A DNA stretch of 21,500 nt from Mesostigma viride (GCA_009746045.1 RPFO01000065.1:8910042-8931541); one strand, 5' to 3'. Shown: positions 8,313-17,380, counted from the first letter of the stretch. Made by a program: numbers and translations. Notes: generated from the sequence alone by a model not told the origin.

Positions 8313-9492
8313 TTAATTAATTAATTAATTAATTAAACACGTGCTCCCGTTGGGGAGTCACGGAGCATGCACCGAAGTGCTTTTAATCCCTGTGTGTGCA
8401 CTACAGGAGAAAGGGCAGAGACCCCCAGTCTCCTTCATGCCAAAGGCATGCCACAGCTGCATTCGGGCGCACTAGCTAAAAGGACAGGCTACCGATCCGG
8501 CAGTGAACTGTGGGTGCAATAAGACCCATGTATAAGCGTGGCATAACAAGTAGCGTGGGCAATTACTCTGAGCATAGCCAGGGCGTAGCATGGCTGTAAG
8601 TACAAGCTAGGGCTAGCTATAGGCTAAGGCTATGGCTGGTTGCATGTGTACCGTGCGTTGGCGGCACGTGACTAGGTATGTTGGCACAGCTAGGCAAACA
8701 TTCTGTAGCATGGAGCCCTGCCTTGACTCTAATGGTTACAAGCTAGGGCTATTGCTATTCTAGCCCGCGCTGGGGGCGTCCACATCTTGTGGTTCATCAT
8801 CAGGTCCCCGCCCCTCCAGTACACCTTGGGCTTCTGGGGGTCCTGCTTATGGCGCAGGTATTCCGGCCACAGGTCGCGTCGCTGCTGTTGCTGAGCGGGC
8901 CGGGGTCAGGTCGTCATCCAGCGTCCAGGTGAGGTCGTGCAACCTCTTGCGACGAGAGCTAGAGGAACCGCTGCTTATCCTCTGACAGGGGAGGGGAAGG
9001 TGAGCATGCAGGACTGGTGGGGGAGCCGCCTTGTCCCGTGAGTGGGGAAGGCGGTGGCCGGCACCCACGCAGTTCTACCTCACCTACCAGGCCCATGAGG
9101 GTAAGGACCTGGTTCTTGAGCTCGTCAGCAAGGGAGGTTGACGTCTCACCTGGCTTCTGGGGGAAGCGACGCAGCACCACTCGGCACTCGCGGCGAGCGC
9201 GGTCGGTGGCCTCCCGTTGCTGGGCCTGGCGGTGGTCCTCCAGCTCCTGGAGCTTCGTGGCGATGGCGTCGGTGGTGGAGGCGGTGGCTGACCGCAGCAG
9301 GTCCGCGTAGGAGAGCGGCGGGAGGTCACCAGCATCCTGCCGGGGTGGCTGAGATGCAATGGTGGCCGTCTGCTCCGCTATCTTGGGGACCTGTGTGGCC
9401 AGGGCCTAGCTCGGTGTGGGCGGTGATGGCCTCAAGCTTCTTCATGAGCACGCCGCACTTGCCCTCCACCTGGTTAAGGCGAGAGACAACTT
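8313..9492 (-). mobile_element. Element C: LINE-like insertion with ORF1 only
   Basis: Flanked by GCAGCTAA at 8305-8312 and 9493-9500 (8-bp TSD) inside LINE-A ORF2. Read on the minus strand it is an ORF1-like coding region (about 9492-8757), a 3' UTR of about 400 bp shared with two other copies in the window, the hairpin CTCCC-CAAC-GGGAG (8357-8344) and a TTAA tail. It is 5'-truncated inside the ORF. No reverse-transcriptase sequence separates the ORF from the UTR, so it is either an internal deletion product or a half-LINE similar in plan to mammalian HAL1. Confidence 0.8.
8757..9492 (-). pseudogene. ORF1p-like (gag-like RNA-binding) fragment of element C
   Basis: Minus-strand translation in pieces gives RLNQVEGKCGVLMKKLEAIT, then SYADLLRSATA, then a long helical KLQELEDHRQAQQREATDRA (coiled-coil-like). 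RRECRVVLRRFP...LADELKNQVLTLMGL follows, resembling the RRM region of LINE-1 ORF1p. The end is RRKRLHDLTWTLDDDLTP and QKPKVYWRGGDLMMNHKMW, which resembles the ORF1p C-terminal domain (the 'WRG..L' signature). The pieces lie in different frames, with changes near 9395, 9060-8960 and 8900. The copy is therefore broken or, less likely, spliced. In intact elements this protein coats the retrotransposon RNA. There is no start codon: the 5' end is lost. Confidence 0.65.
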
Positions 9493-9842
9493 GCAGCTAA
9501 GCTCGACGGCACGGTTTACAGGATGCTCCGACAGGTCCTGAACGTAGGGTTTTCCCAGCGCCCGTCATTAGAGTCTTTGTATCAGGGTACTTACATATGC
9601 CTCGTATTTCGGACGAGATTAGGCAGCGTAGGATACGGATAGCATATGTAGGACACCTTGCTCGCACCAGCCAGGTCGACACCGCCCTTGGTCTGGCAGG
9701 CCCCCAGCGGCTTGGCCAGCCAGGGCGGCATATTCTGACCTAGCCTGGCCCCAAGGGCATTCCCAAAAGGGTAGGGAAACATGTCACGAACTACATACAG
9801 ATGCATGTTGCTGGACGACCTAGTGGTCCCAGCCCAGTTTGA

Positions 9843-11639
9843 TGTCTATCTACCTAGAAAAAGGCCTCAATTGAGGCGTTTTTATTATAAATTGGGTGTT
9901 GCATGTAATTACAATGAGCCAACAAACTTTATTCCAAATATGAGTGAAGGCCATGCATTATTATGATTGTTTTGGGGTTCCCAGCACTTAACATCAGTCA
10001 TATAGCCCTAATACATATTTAATTATGATTTAATAAAACAGGGTGTCGCTGCGACGGCACCATCAACACAACATGACCATAGATACAAGCGACCAAAAGG
10101 CGCCAGTACTCAGTTCCATCTGCATGTAACGTGTCTTTTGGACCTTACGAGGTTCCCCCACGACACGGTACCTAAGCATGGCATGACCTGGCATGCTCCC
10201 CAAGGGACCCCTCACACACACTTGCACGGCCGGGGCTGTCGCGCAGCACTGCAGGCAGCAATAGCCTGCCATGGGTATTGCACGTAACCATGAGGAATCC
10301 AAAGCCTCTATTACAAACACGCACAAGGATCATGCATTATAATGATAGGTGTGACCTTCCAAGCGCGTAGCTTCACTCACATAGCCCCAATATCTAGGTT
10401 GTTACGGTATATTATGACAGGGGTTTGCTGCCGCGGCAGCAGATGAACAGCACATGGCAAGATATACAAGCATAACTGGACAACATTTGCACAGCCTACT
10501 AGACCTCTTAGCTTGATTTCGGGCTTTGCAAGGGTTGCCTGAGACATGGCCAGCATGGCAGGAACTGCCATGCTTCTTATGGAAAGCAAACACGTCTACA
10601 AGGCGGGGGCCAGCCGCAGAGCACTGCACGAAGTACTATAACCTGCCTTACGTCACATCGGCACTAGGCGCCGATAGGCAGCTAAAAACTGACGATATCA
10701 CAAGCAAATCGATGCCATTACCTTACTACCACCAGGACGCACTTACCTTTCACACCCCTCACACCCGGGATCACTAGGCACGCATATGCGCTGGCGCTGA
10801 ACGTGGCTGCATTAGAAAAGCTGTTCAAGCTCGGCGTTTTCAAGTTGTCCGGAAGCGATGCAGCCCGCAAATCTGGCCGGACAGACGCTCCATGCGTCGT
10901 CCATTGACGTATGAAAGCGGCTGCAGCGGCCTCACCAGCGCTGTTCGCATAATGGCGCTCCCATAGCTGGGGGCGCGCGCGCGTTTATTGTCCGCATCCC
11001 AGTTTTTCCTAGCTAAAAACACCCCTTCCTCTACCTACGGATCCACGCCAAAAGGCTCGAAAATAGCCAGTGCCCCTTTAGTCACGGCTGCCCCAACATC
11101 CCCCCCCGCCGTTCCGCTAGTCTCTTCCCAGCATATCGAAGCACCGGCCTGCTGGCAGGCGCACTATCAACGCCAATTACGCCCCAGCTGAATTTCACTA
11201 ACCTGGCATTCAGCACACAAATAACGACCCCACGAATTTAGAAATCGACTTTTGACCCATTTAGCGATCGGGCTAGCTTGACGGATAATTTATCTACCCA
11301 ACGCGCTCCTTACTGGTCGAAATGATGCACGAACGTGGCCATACGGTCTATTTTACTCGAGGCCGCCATGGTCGTGCATTCGTGAAAATTCGTCGTCCGG
11401 TTGCACGAAAGTGGCCAAAATAGGTACTTTTCCACCTCACATATCTTTCAGTAACCGTCGACCCCTGTCGACCCCAACGGGTCAGGACGCTCAGCACATA
11501 TACCAGATTCGCGCCACTGGGGCCGGACGACCCATAGGACCGGTCCTTCCCGCCAAAATTACCGTCCTCATGTGACCTTGGTGAAAAAGGCCTCAATTGA
11601 GCCAAAAGGCCTCAATTGAGGCCTCTGGGTAAATAGACA
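9843..11639. mobile_element. 1.8-kb TIR element, TGTC...GACA ends, TTGA TSD
   Basis: Inserted in LINE-A; TTGA flanks it at 9839-9842 and 11640-11643. The empty site is visible in the second LINE-A copy (12408-13068, minus strand: CCCAGTTTGAGCACCGC). The left end is TGTCTATCTACCTAGA and the right end, inverted, TGTCTATTTACCCAGA. Both run into AAGGCCTCAATTGAGG palindromes. No transposase or integrase is recognisable in 1797 bp, so the element is non-autonomous or decayed. TG...CA ends with a 4-bp TSD fit Ginger-like DNA transposons. A solo LTR would give TG...CA and a 4-6 bp TSD, but not a 16-bp terminal inverted repeat. Confidence 0.75.
9952..10660. repeat. Diverged direct duplication inside the TIR element (period about 379 bp)
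   Basis: CATGCATTATTATGAT at 9952 and CATGCATTATAATGAT at 10331 open two copies. They share in order CATATAGCCC[TC]AAT, a G/C-rich step, ACACAACATG versus ACAGCACATG, AGATACAAG versus AGATATACAAG, and GCAGCACTGCAGG versus GCAGAGCACTGCACG near the ends. Divergence is high, so the duplication is old. Confidence 0.6.
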
Positions 11640-11955
11640 TTGAACACCGCATCCACTCTCAGCTCTCCCTTCATTCTTTGGACTGCCATGCAGAACAAGA
11701 CGCGGTGGCAGAAGATTGTCAAGGCTCACACGCCAGCCCCTGTAGGCAACTAAGGCAAGCCACCTCCCCCCAAGAGGAGGAGGCGTTTTGATGAGTAGTG
11801 TAGTTATGATTTTCTAGACTAGATAGCTTAGAGTTAGCCGGTTAGTTCGAGTACGCGGCTCCCTCCACTCCACCCATCCATCAAGGAATATGTGCTATCA
11901 GTGATCTCCCAACGGAGGCATGTTATAATTTAATTTAATTTAATTTAATTTTAAT

Positions 11956-12288
11956 GGGGACACACAATCCTACCGGTCTAATCTAGCGCTATCTACAATT
12001 ACATCAAGCCAACTCTATTCTAAGCTCTCTAGTCTCTACCCTAGGGGTCCTGTCTGGCGTGCTTCCCGCGTGTTTGCAAACGCGGGCGCTTCCCCACGGA
12101 AGGGGGTTCGTTGTCCTCCATGACGTACTGGCCGGGCCCACTTGGCCTTGTCGATCCATCATCTTGTTCCAAATCACGTAGGAGAGGCCTAGCCCCCCCA
12201 TGTCCTCTACTAGCTGTTCTTTGAAGGTGTGGGCCTTGCGGCGTCGAGCATATTGCGGGGCCCGGCCCACGTAGGGAGGTGCCGGCCA
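11956..12288 (-). pseudogene. LINE-B ORF2 C-terminal fragment and 3' UTR
   Basis: Minus-strand translation contains ARRRKAHTFKEQLVEDMGGLG and WNKMMD, matching ARTFKEQLVEDMGGLG of the LINE-B copy at 17566-18321. A GKRPRLQTRGKHARQ-type end follows (one frame break), then the 3' UTR with ACCGGTAGGATTG. The tail AATTT run is shared, tail to tail, with the LINE-A copy that ends at 11955. The terminal B hairpin is missing. The 5' end stops at the junction with element C (12288/12289). Confidence 0.75.
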
Positions 12289-12407
12289 GGCTGAACCAGC
12301 CATAGCCTTAGCTTAGCCCTTGTACAGCCATGCATGCGCTACGTCCTGGCTATGATAAGATTATTTGCCTACGCTCCTTGTACATGTCCGTCATGATATG
12401 CTCACAT

Positions 12408-13068
12408 TAAAAAATTAAATTAAATTATAACATGCCTCCGTGGGGAGGTCATGTAGCACATATTTCATGATGGATGGGGTGGAGGAAGCCGCGTGATCGA
12501 ACTATCCTAACTCTATCTAGAAAATCCTAACTACACTACTCATCAAAACGCCTCCTCCGCTTGGGGGGAGGTGGCTTGCCCACAGGGTCGGGCGCGGTGC
12601 GCCTTGACAATCTTCTTCCACCGCGTCTTGTCCTGCATGGCAGTCCAAAGACGGGAGAGAGAGTGGATGCGGTGCTCAAACTGGGCTGGGACCACTAGGT
12701 CGTCCAGCAACATCTGAACGTAGTTGGTGACAGGTTTCCCTACCCTTTTGGGAATGTCCTTGGGGCCAGGCCAGGTCAGAATGTGCCGCCCTGGCTGTCC
12801 AAGCCGCTGGGGGCCGGCCATACCAAGGGTGGTGTCGACCTGGCTGGTGCGGGCAACCTTGGTGTCCTACAAATGCTATCCTACGCTGCCTAATCTCGTC
12901 CGAAACACGAGGCATGCCATGATACAGAGACTCTGATGACGGACGCTCGGAAAAACCTACATTAAGGACCTGCCGGAGCATCCTGTAAACTGTGCCGTCG
13001 AGCGAGCTGCCAGTTTGGGTGGGAGGGTCCACGCCTCGGCGCCATACGTGAGCATGCACCGTGAGGAC
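12408..13068 (-). pseudogene. LINE-A ORF2 C-terminal copy with 8-bp TSD
   Basis: GCTCACAT flanks it at 12400-12407 and 13069-13076, and the uninterrupted site is visible in the copy at 6588-7123. Minus-strand coding pieces read LDGTVYRMLRQVLNVGFSER, LYHGMPRVSDEIRQRRIAF, LLDDLVVPAQFEHRIHS and TRWKKIVKAH. They end KPPPPKRRRRFDE with TAG (12538-12536). Several frame changes make it non-functional. The 3' UTR ends in hairpin CCTCC-CCAC-GGAGG (12448-12435) and an AATTT-type tail. It is 5'-truncated just after the YGAEAW motif of ORF2. Confidence 0.85.
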
Positions 13069-13197
13069 GCTCACATGGGCCGGTCTTATTGCACCCACAG
13101 AACTTGCCGGAGTGTCTATCGTGTCCGATTGCAGCTGTTGCTTGCCTCTGGCTTGGAGGAGAAAGGGGGTCTCTGCCCTTTCTTCCTGTTGTGCACA

Positions 13198-13222
13198 TTA
13201 AAAATTAATTATTAAATTAAAT
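13198..13222. mobile_element. 25-bp AT-only insertion with 9-bp TSD
   Basis: TTGTGCACA is present at 13189-13197 and 13223-13231, with only TTAA/AATTT-type tail sequence between. The paralogous copies at 7030 and 8390 have a single TTGTGCACA-like word and no insert. This fits a retroinsertion truncated to nothing but the 3' tail; replication slippage cannot be excluded. Confidence 0.6.
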
Positions 13223-13465
13223 TTGTGCACATACAGGGATTAAAAGCACTTCGGTGCTCCGTGACTCCCCAACAGGAGCACGAGTTTAATTAATTAATTA
13301 ATTAATATGTTAAACTGAATTACACTAACCTACATCAGAGTGAAAAAAAAAACAGTCAAACATGAACAAAGCCAACGCTAACAAGAGATACCACGACAAT
13401 ATAACTCCAGCCGGCATGGGACACGCGATCCATGCACACCGCGGAATGAAGTAAAACAGCTCCGC

Positions 13466-14061
13466 CTAATAACCGTGCTGCGCCGCAAAGTCAGCCCGCG
13501 TGCGGCGGAGCAAGATATCAGCCATAGCCTGGGTATAAGCGCTAGCTACCGAAAGGCATTGGCGCCAATAAGATGTCCAGGTCCGCGCTGACCAATTGGG
13601 GCCCGCTGGCCCTCCAGGTCGATCCAGGCAGTCCTCAGTCCCGGAGCCGGCCGGCAGCACGCCTTAAAGAAGCCGGCGGTCAGGGTCCCCATGGCCCCGA
13701 ACTCCTGCAAGACAAAGGGCACCACCCGATGGTGCCCGACGTCGCCATATTAGGCCGTGAGCTTGGCCTGCTCAGCCTGATCCGCTGCACGATGACTGGG
13801 CACCCCTTCTTTCTCTCGTTGCTGTAAAAGGCAGGCCACAGGTTCAATTAAACTGCTCACTGTATGATCAGCAATATAAGATAGCAAACACTGGTCTGCC
13901 GGTCTAACCCTTGAAATATGGGTCCAGGAGAATTTACTGACCCCTTGATTGCTTTCCTCAAGCATTGATAACCCAATGGTCAGTTCCAGACCATCCCTTT
14001 CCAGCGCATGATCGGCTGCTGTACGTGCACAACCAACGACCGTGATGTATGCAGCTTCCAT
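13466..14061 (-). pseudogene. Decayed retroelement-like ORF, C-terminal part (tentative)
   Basis: Minus strand: SMLEESNQGVSKFSW...SSLIEPVACLLQQREKEG...HRAADQAEQAKLTA, then an in-frame TAA, then YGDVGHHRVVPFVLQEFGAMG in the same frame. After a frame change it continues SYWRQCLSVASAYTQAMADI and LLRRTRADFAAQHGY with TAG (13468-13466). The order 'Ala/Glu-rich helix - KY.D - VPFV.E.FG.MG - W.Q..S.A...A' resembles the region after reverse transcriptase in some algal and invertebrate retroelements. I base this on pattern memory only. It is a pseudogene either way. An ordinary decayed host gene is the alternative. Confidence 0.35.
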
Positions 14062-14765
14062 GGATAGTCATGCTCGGGATGCCAGTATTATAATCTGCAC
14101 ACACAGGCAAGCCACATTCCATCATTTGCCCAGCTTCACATTCAGCCAGCCCAGGGTCATAAAAAGATGGCCGTACCGAAACAACAACCAATAGCAAGCT
14201 TGAAATCACGAATGAAAACCGATGACATAAATGAAGACATTGACTGCTGACATTGGCACCGGAAGTGGTACCAACGAGACACGCTAGTGCAATGGTAGGG
14301 CTGATGTAGTATACCAAAGTGTGAGAATCGGCCAAGCGAGAAAAACAGCGGCGAAGAGGTAAGACATGAAAGGAGACCATACTAGAGTACAGCATACAAC
14401 ACTCTGAAAACAACATTAGAGTTGGGCAATAGGCCACAAGCCACGCAACCCGATCCCATCAGCCTGACCAATACGTTTGGCAAGCCATTTGTTTTCCCTG
14501 GCCGGAGCCTATAGCTGAGAGGGTCCCCATAAAGTTACGTCATGTAAGTTGACAAATGTAAACATATCATCGGACTTAACAAAACAATGTGATAAGATGA
14601 TATAATTTGAACACGTGCTCCCCGTGGGGGAGCCCTACCAGCTGGATCTCCTCAGAAACGCATGGCTTGCGAAACTAAGGTACGAACCAACACAACCTCT
14701 ATGGCCGAGGCCGAGACGTGCGCAGTCCCTGGACTAGCTATGGATACATGCCACACTTGTACAAG
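14062..14765. other. Mostly unassigned; degenerate hairpin tail at 14611-14640
   Basis: An open frame on the minus strand (14437-13958) has hydrophobic stretches but no recognisable domain or splice support. At 14617-14633 the palindrome GCTCCCC-GTG-GGGGAGC preceded by ACACGT resembles the reverse of the B/C hairpin tail (as at 8338), with the TTAA tail lost. The rest shows nothing specific. Confidence 0.4.
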
Positions 14766-15470
14766 CATCAGTAGAATGCTATTAACAACCATGCGTCTGG
14801 GCATAGTTGTCTCACTTAAACCATCAGTAGAATGCTATTAACAACCATGCGTCCGGGCATAGTTGTCTCACTTAACACCATCAGTAGAATGCTATTAACA
14901 ACCATGCGTCCAGGCATAGTTGTCTCACTGAAAGCATCAGTAGAATGCTATTAACAACCATGCGTCCAGGCATAGTTGTCTCACTGAAAGCATCAGTAGA
15001 ATGCTATTAACAACCATGCGTCTGGGCATAGTTGTCTCACTTAAAGCATCAGTAGAATGCTATTAACAACCATGCGTCCGGGCATAGTTGTCTCACTTAA
15101 ACCATCAGTAGAATGCTATTAACAACCATGCATCCGGACATAGTTGTCTCACTTAACACCATCAGTAGAATGCTATTAACAACCATGCGTCCGGGCATAG
15201 TTGTCTCACTGAAAGCATCAGTAGAATGCTATTAACAACCATGCGTCCAGGCATAGTTGTCTCACTGAAAGCATCAGTAGAATGCTAGTAACAACCATGC
15301 GTCCAGGCATAGTTGTCTCACTGAAAGCATCAGTAGAATGCTAGTAACAACCATGCGTCCAGGCATAGTTGTCTCACTGAAAGCATCAGTAGAATGCTAT
15401 TAACCTCCATATAGCTTGCACATATAACTTGTACAAGCATCAGTAGAATGCTATTAACCTCCATATAGCC
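14766..15470. repeat. Minisatellite, 56-57 bp unit, 13 copies
   Basis: Units start CATCAGTAGAATGCTATTAA at 14766, 14822, 14879, 14935, 14991, 15047, 15103, 15160, 15216, 15272, 15328, 15384 and 15438. The first eleven contain CCATGCGTCC[GA]GGCATAG and TTGTCTCACT. The last two replace this with CTCCATATAGC. Both edges share CTTGTACAAGCATCAG. Unit ends vary (TTAAACC, TTAACACC, CTGAAAG, TTAAAG) in an order that repeats after five units. No coding potential is seen. Confidence 0.95.
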
Positions 15471-15816
15471 GCTTTGGTCGCCATAATCGCATGATGCGGT
15501 CGCCATAGAGGCTGCTTACACTGACAACTGCGATGACATTAGGGTCTAGAAATTACAGGTTCACAGGTGCATAGGTTCTGGACATCATGGGTGCATAGGT
15601 TCATTCAAAGCAGGTTCCAGGTTCCAGAAAGTAGGTTCCAGGTTCCAGGTATCATAACTTGCTAGGGTGTAGATGTTACAAGTTCATATGTCAATAAGCT
15701 CTAGAAATTGCAGGTTCATAGGATCGTAGGCATTAGACGATACAGCCACCATCTCTGGCAACCTATACATCCAATCAGACGCGTGGGCATATTAGTTCTG
15801 GCCGGTGCTGGCTGTC
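15471..15816. repeat. Degenerate AGGTTC-type repeats
   Basis: On the minus strand GAACCT recurs many times between 15540 and 15840, in contexts such as TGAACCTGTAATTTCTAGA, TGAACCTGCAATTTCTAGA and GGAACCTGGAACCT. These are probably remnants of a tandem array. A copy of an exon-like segment (CCAGAGATGG[TG]GGCTG) lies at about 15741 and 15860. Confidence 0.55.
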
Positions 15817-16378
15817 TCATAGATAATAGGATCCTAGGTTCATATGCTCTAGATAAAACAGCCCCCATCTCTGGCAAGCTCTAACACGTCCTATGAGGAA
15901 AGTGGGCAAGCTAATGCCAAGGGTACAAGTGATAGACTCATACAGGACAGTTGCCCAGCACTTGGCATGCGCGTGACTTACCCCAACCACGCTTGACAAG
16001 ATCACCAAGCCGAGCACGCATTGCATCAGCATGCAAGGGTCTTCCAAGAGCAGGCGAAGCCGAGGGAGAAGACGGCCCCGAACGAACAGCCCACCAGATC
16101 CTGCAACACGATGGAGTATGAAACACAATCAGCCAACCTAAACAATAAAAGTGTCCATGCGGATGAAGGTGCTGGTGGCTGATCCTTGAATGCATGCGAC
16201 CCCAGCATAATCGCGTCACGGGAAACGGATGCCGATTCTTGGAACAAAAGAAGGTAGGACTTTGATTGGATGGGAGCAATTTTGTAAATCAAGAGGCCCA
16301 GTTACCTGGACGGGGCGATCGAGGCGACTGGGCCACATTGACAAATTGATGCATGCTCTCTCAATTGTAGACAGCAGC
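15817..16378 (-). CDS. Candidate exons of an unidentified gene (weak)
   Basis: Minus-strand blocks with good splice sites: 16378-16306 (after TTTGCAG, before GTAACT), 16100-15982 (after TCGTGTTGCAG, before GTAAGT) and 15890 to a TGA near 15817 (after TTTCCTCATAG). The 91-nt intron between the last two has strong consensus ends, and one frame is kept across it (MRARLGDLVKRGW then RVRACQRWGLFYLEH). The product is not recognised. Composition is not strongly coding and the last exon sits in repeat DNA, so it may be a non-coding transcript, a pseudogene or chance. Confidence 0.2.
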
Positions 16379-17374
16379 TGCAAATCTATCCAAGCCGGCA
16401 CAGGCCAATATTGCTTCCATACCGAGCTTGCAGACAGTCTGGGCCTAATAAGCTTGTCAACACGAAAAAATCACCAAATTATCGGCTTATCAGCCCTTGC
16501 CACTCACAAAACCTGCCTGCAAAACTTAAACTAGTTCTCTCAAGCGGCGGATGCGCATGTAGGTCTTTAGGATCCACGCGCACCCGCAGCGTGTATAACA
16601 GCTACTTGTGGATTATTTTGCGATATACACGACCCGCAAACGTCTCATCCGTGAGACAGCCAAAACAGGCCCGAGGCCCACAGGAGTGACAAGACGCCAA
16701 AGCATTCTTCTCGCGGTGGTATCGCTGCCACATCCACCATGTCCTGCATGCTGTTTGGTTCCCTCATGGAGCAGAGATTTATTATTGAATTAGGTGCACC
16801 TCATGCACTAACGTTGACTTGGGGCGGGTACTGCTCGCGTCATCAAAATGGGTGACAACGTATTACTGCGCTTCTAAGGCCTCAAAATGGACTTTCGAGT
16901 GCATTTATTATAAACGACATGCCCCCAATTGCAAAACTAGTTAAGCCGCCGGTAATCTCATGATCTGAATAACTTCATAGGCTATCATGAAAGTGATCAG
17001 TGATGAAACTAGGAATATTATGAGACGATATCTATCAGCATTTTCTAATTTCTATGTGGGAACTGGGAACTCCGTATTCCCGTCTCCCGATTCCCGAATC
17101 CCGATTCCGTATTTCTTATGCATGCTGACCTTTCTGATCGAATTATTGATGGTAAAATTATTGGCCAGCCAGCTGACCGGTCGCGCCCCGGCGGCCGCAA
17201 GCCTAGCTAGCGCCCGCACGCCTAGCTGGCGCCCGCCGGGCCGGTCGGGCGGAAACTCGGACCTAGATACATACCTGCAGCGGCAAGTACGTGATGGAAA
17301 AAAATTCCCAATGTTTTTGTAATGACAGTCTACTCAGTTTCAATGTAACTTGCAAATGGCATATATTAAGGAGA
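16379..17374. other. Region without a supported gene
   Basis: Contains a small hairpin GTCTCA-TCCG-TGAGAC near 16645, a CCCGATTCCCGAATCCCG low-complexity stretch at about 17080-17105, and two 17-bp GCCTAGCT[AG]GCGCCCGC words at 17201 and 17220. I see no exon with motif support. Confidence 0.4.
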
Positions 17375-17380
17375 CACATT

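Larger units (their letters stand above)
7440..11955 (+). pseudogene. LINE-A ORF2 (reverse transcriptase) to 3' tail, interrupted by two elements
   Basis: Pieces are 7440-8312, 9501-9842 and 11644-11955. The first contains QMGFR and the palm motif FIFVDYIKAFD with the catalytic Asp. It also holds a damaged motif B (GCGK...CP) and a motif C reading HADD instead of the usual YADD, then RFKLLGS and VLTYGAEAWTITPTQAA. The second continues KLDGTVYRMLRQVLNVGF and LYQG, and the third ends KPPPPKRRRRFDE-TAG (stop 11796-11798). Between 7508 and 8316 the frame changes near 8014, and stops occur after 9600, so it is dead. The 3' UTR carries the hairpin CTCC-CAAC-GGAG (11906-11917) and an AATTT tail. Removing element C (8313-9492, with one TSD copy) restores QAA|KLDG in frame. 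The family is a non-LTR retrotransposon; I do not assign a clade. Confidence 0.85.
12289..13310 (+). mobile_element. Element C 3' UTR copy, split by LINE-A and by a tail-only insert
   Basis: Left part 12289-12407 (AACCAGCCATAGCC, CTACGTCCTGGCTATGA) and right part 13077-13310 (GTCTTATTGCACCCACAG, GGGATTAAAAGCACTTCGG, hairpin CTCCC-CAAC-AGGAG at 13265-13278, TTAA tail) match the copy at 6588-7123 once the insertions are removed. Confidence 0.75.

Noticed and set aside
6588-8670. Foldback transposon formed by inverted C copies around the LINE-A fragment
   Set aside because: The right copy has its own TSD inside LINE-A and its own ORF, so the inverted arrangement comes from two independent insertions.
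9843-11639. Solo LTR
   Set aside because: TG...CA and a 4-bp TSD would fit, but inverted similarity extends over about 16 bp plus subterminal palindromes, which is typical of TIR elements.
13958-14437. 159-codon minus-strand frame as a membrane protein
   Set aside because: Some hydrophobic stretches but mixed composition, no clear domain, and it overlaps a better retroelement-like frame.
14766-15470. CRISPR-like array
   Set aside because: The units are adjacent and nearly identical over their full length; there are no unique spacers and the setting is eukaryotic.
17201-17236. Direct repeat of 17 bp as an attachment site
   Set aside because: Two adjacent GC-rich words with no element between them; simple local duplication.
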